The position numbers and the translations under genes are program-made. A DNA stretch of 12,032 nt from NCBI GenBank assembly GCA_018830585.1, contig JAHJSD010000043.1, positions 1-12,032 of the forward strand, in the 5' to 3' direction. Shown piece after piece: positions 11,829 to 12,032 of the stretch. The stretch comes from Patescibacteria group bacterium (GTDB taxonomy: Bacteria; Patescibacteriota; Microgenomatia; UBA12405; JAHJSD01). Below the pieces are notes generated by a model, which was not told the DNA's origin, searched no databases, and worked only from the letters and a program-made list of their open reading frames with translations. The first letter of the stretch is position 1, and each line of letters begins with the position of its first letter.

Positions 11829-12032
11829 ATGAAAAGAGTCGTTATCGGTCTTTCTCTTCTTTTGCTCTTGGTGGCAGTGCCTCTTTCTATTTCCCGGTTG
11901 AAAAAGAGAGTAGAGTATCAAGGCAGCGCCGCTTCTGCCGATACCGCCTCATTATCTTTTTCACCGAACAGCCGGTCCATGGCTCCAAACCAGGAAGGCA
12001 CTTTGACTGTGATGGCAACAATTGACACCACC
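11829..12032 (+). CDS. Exported protein, N-terminal part; candidate cohesin-domain protein
   Basis: 68 residues are visible and the frame continues past the window edge. MKRVVIGLSLLLLLVAVPLSISRLKKRVEY is a signal peptide or anchor; the absence of a clear Ala-x-Ala site right after the hydrophobic stretch favours a membrane anchor, or cleavage near the later GSAASA. The exported part begins TASLSFSPNSRSMAPNQEGTLTVMATIDTT. This matches the start of cohesin-type and related Ig-like beta-sandwich domains: a first strand with SFSP, a turn, then a strand rich in T/V and the ID segment that follows it. Standing 28 nt behind two dockerin genes, a cohesin is the most economical reading. Other beta-sandwich (invasin/BACON-like) domains remain possible, since most of the domain is missing. 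Confidence 0.6.
   Translation, partial: MKRVVIGLSLLLLLVAVPLSISRLKKRVEYQGSAASADTASLSFSPNSRSMAPNQEGTLTVMATIDTT

Overview
The window looks like a piece of chromosome from a Patescibacteria/CPR bacterium, most likely of the Microgenomates type. This rests on protein and promoter style, not on a marker-gene tree. The signs are a shortened valyl-tRNA synthetase, start codons lying 5-9 nt after -10 boxes (leaderless-type starts), intergenic regions packed with short palindromic repeats, and secreted proteins that end in Thr/Pro-rich linkers plus a two-repeat dockerin-like module. TGA and TAG both act as stops, so the standard bacterial code fits.

Left part (1-2934): the edge holds an undecidable fragment. 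Two minus-strand genes follow, valS and a small basic hypothetical protein that starts 1 nt after the valS stop. The valS reading frame carries a repeat-derived linker peptide with an adjacent perfect hairpin.

Middle (2935-4948): a palindrome-rich divergent spacer leads into three plus-strand genes for small, Arg-rich proteins of unknown function. The first two are diverged tandem paralogs that share an identical 18-nt -10/start-codon segment. The third shares a basic C-terminal tail pattern with the second.

Right part (4955-12032): a membrane-anchored alpha/beta hydrolase lies on the minus strand. Across a spacer with a 45-nt near-perfect palindrome, a plus-strand series of envelope or secreted proteins begins. 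It contains an SGNH/GDSL hydrolase with a signal peptide, a 35-residue single-span membrane peptide, a Kelch-type beta-propeller protein with a C-terminal dockerin, and a 740-residue protein with a sugar-binding-like domain, an alpha-helical domain and a dockerin. The series ends, cut by the window edge, in a membrane-anchored protein whose ectodomain begins like a cohesin or Ig-like beta-sandwich.

The most interesting reading is that the right part encodes a small cell-surface cohesin-dockerin assembly, with two dockerin clients beside a candidate anchored receptor, possibly served by the nearby hydrolases. No rRNA, tRNA, CRISPR array, insertion sequence or canonical rho-independent terminator was recognised.
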